This document shows positions 63,658 through 64,000 of a stretch of DNA of 64,000 nucleotides, in pieces. A program made the translations under genes and the position numbers. The number at the start of each line of letters is the position of its first letter. The first letter of the stretch is position 1. The notes under the pieces are model-generated. The model did not search any database. It saw nothing but the letters and a program-made list of their open reading frames with translations, and had not been told where the DNA came from. The DNA comes from Smithella sp. (lineage in GTDB: Bacteria > Desulfobacterota > Syntrophia > Syntrophales > Smithellaceae): contig SCVW01000015.1 of assembly GCA_007244375.1 (NCBI GenBank), positions 124,001 through 188,000 on the forward strand. The letters are read 5' to 3'.

Positions 63658-63876
63658 TTATTCTCTGATTAGTGTTGTTCCGCATTGCGGACATTTTTTT
63701 TTCATACAGGGCACTCCTCGTTCGTGCGGTTCGCGGTATCCGCATTTCGTGCATAAACAATTACCTCCCACTCCTGCGGCGCGTGCTCCACCCATGCGGC
63801 CTGCACCCTGACCGCGGCCTTGCCCCATTCCTTGTCCGCCAAAACTTCCTCTGCCGTTACGGTTATTAATATTCAT
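63658..63876 (-). CDS. small zinc-ribbon protein with Gly/Arg-rich N-terminus
   Basis: A 72-residue protein. The first 36 residues are low-complexity Gly/Arg/Gln/Met (GQGMGQGRGQGAGRMGG); the C-terminal half has CLCTKCGYREPHERGVPC and KKCPQCG, a four- to six-Cys ribbon similar to those in DUF5320-neighbouring genes. It heads the minus-strand series. Aggregation-prone tail and metal site suggest cluster or mineral binding (inference). Confidence 0.75.
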   Translation of the reverse strand: MNINNRNGRGSFGGQGMGQGRGQGAGRMGGARAAGVGGNCLCTKCGYREPHERGVPCMKKKCPQCGTTLIRE

Positions 63877-64000
63877 AAATCCTCCTTATACGACTTTTTA
63901 ACTTCTTTAAAAAACAAACACGGCTGCTGCCAGCACAGTCGTATAATTATTATTTTTCAACACACACGACTGCGTTGTATTACGTGTGCCTACTATTTTG
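63877..64000 (-). promoter_or_regulatory. upstream region of the large minus-strand operon, with inverted repeats
   Basis: CAGTCGT (63936-63942) and ACGACTG (63966-63972) are inverted repeats 23 bases apart; CACACG (63963-63968) and CGTGTG (63983-63988) form another. Such a cluster just upstream of the first gene suggests an operator or leader structure. No -24/-12 promoter was found. The region is cut by the window edge. Confidence 0.4.

Overview
The window looks like a chromosomal segment of a strictly anaerobic member of Desulfobacterota (former Deltaproteobacteria), possibly a Syntrophus/Smithella-like lineage. This rests on the gene mix: many NifX-type and DUF5320 small proteins, MinD ATPases fused to ferredoxins, WtpABC tungstate/molybdate uptake, sigma-54 activators, UGA-coded selenoproteins, and interspersed palindromes of the WIPACAGMT type. 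No rRNA, tRNA, CRISPR array or complete insertion sequence was seen. Taxonomy is inference.

Layout. 0-4.7 kb is accessory DNA on the plus strand: small cysteine-rich, GNAT, cupin, HEPN-like and flavin-reductase genes, a secreted protein broken by a frameshift, palindromic repeats, and a 27-bp dyad used twice. 4.7-11.5 kb is a minus-strand housekeeping block (priA, dksA-like, rfaE2, comF, rsfS, metK behind a SAM-II riboswitch with terminator, trxA). 12-17.7 kb holds a PAS/sigma-54 activator facing a matching -24/-12 promoter, then NifX, DUF5320, phasin-like, deformylase, ferredoxin, FmdB, IssA-like NifX and thioredoxin-like genes, several with Gly/Arg-rich tails. 17.9-24.3 kb holds a TDT transporter, a B12 radical SAM protein, a ferredoxin-NifX fusion, a UPF0282 metallo-beta-lactamase protein, a YggS-like protein and a frameshifted ZIP transporter. 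24.6-31.4 kb is a two-component cluster (membrane kinase, sigma-54 response regulator, single receiver, receiver-kinase) followed by a CoA-disulfide-reductase-like flavoprotein.

31.5-39.5 kb (minus) holds MBL, HD, NifU-like, PNPOx and CGGC proteins, wtpCBA, queG and a second deformylase. 39.9-46.0 kb is a type I restriction-modification island with a fused HsdM-HsdS half-subunit, hsdR, a YgjP-type metallopeptidase and a DUF3800 protein. 46.3-53.0 kb (minus) is a redox-defence and respiratory cluster: two adjacent peroxiredoxins with in-frame UGA at the peroxidatic Cys position and SECIS-like hairpins, ferritin-like and DUF1858-like proteins, a cytochrome b, a Tat-exported multi-[4Fe-4S] protein, a CoADR-rhodanese fusion and a TDT transporter. 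53.1-63.9 kb is a long, mostly overlapping minus-strand operon of NifX, MinD, Mrp, NifU-like, FmdB, DUF5320, DUF89, TrmO, radical SAM and methyltransferase genes.

Together the loci suggest heavy investment in iron-sulfur or thioferrate handling, tungsten/molybdenum enzymes, and peroxide and sulfane-sulfur defence. The most notable items are the tandem selenocysteine peroxiredoxins, the SAM-II riboswitch with terminator, and the two NifX/DUF5320/MinD loci whose cationic Gly-rich tails resemble iron-sulfur storage protein IssA.
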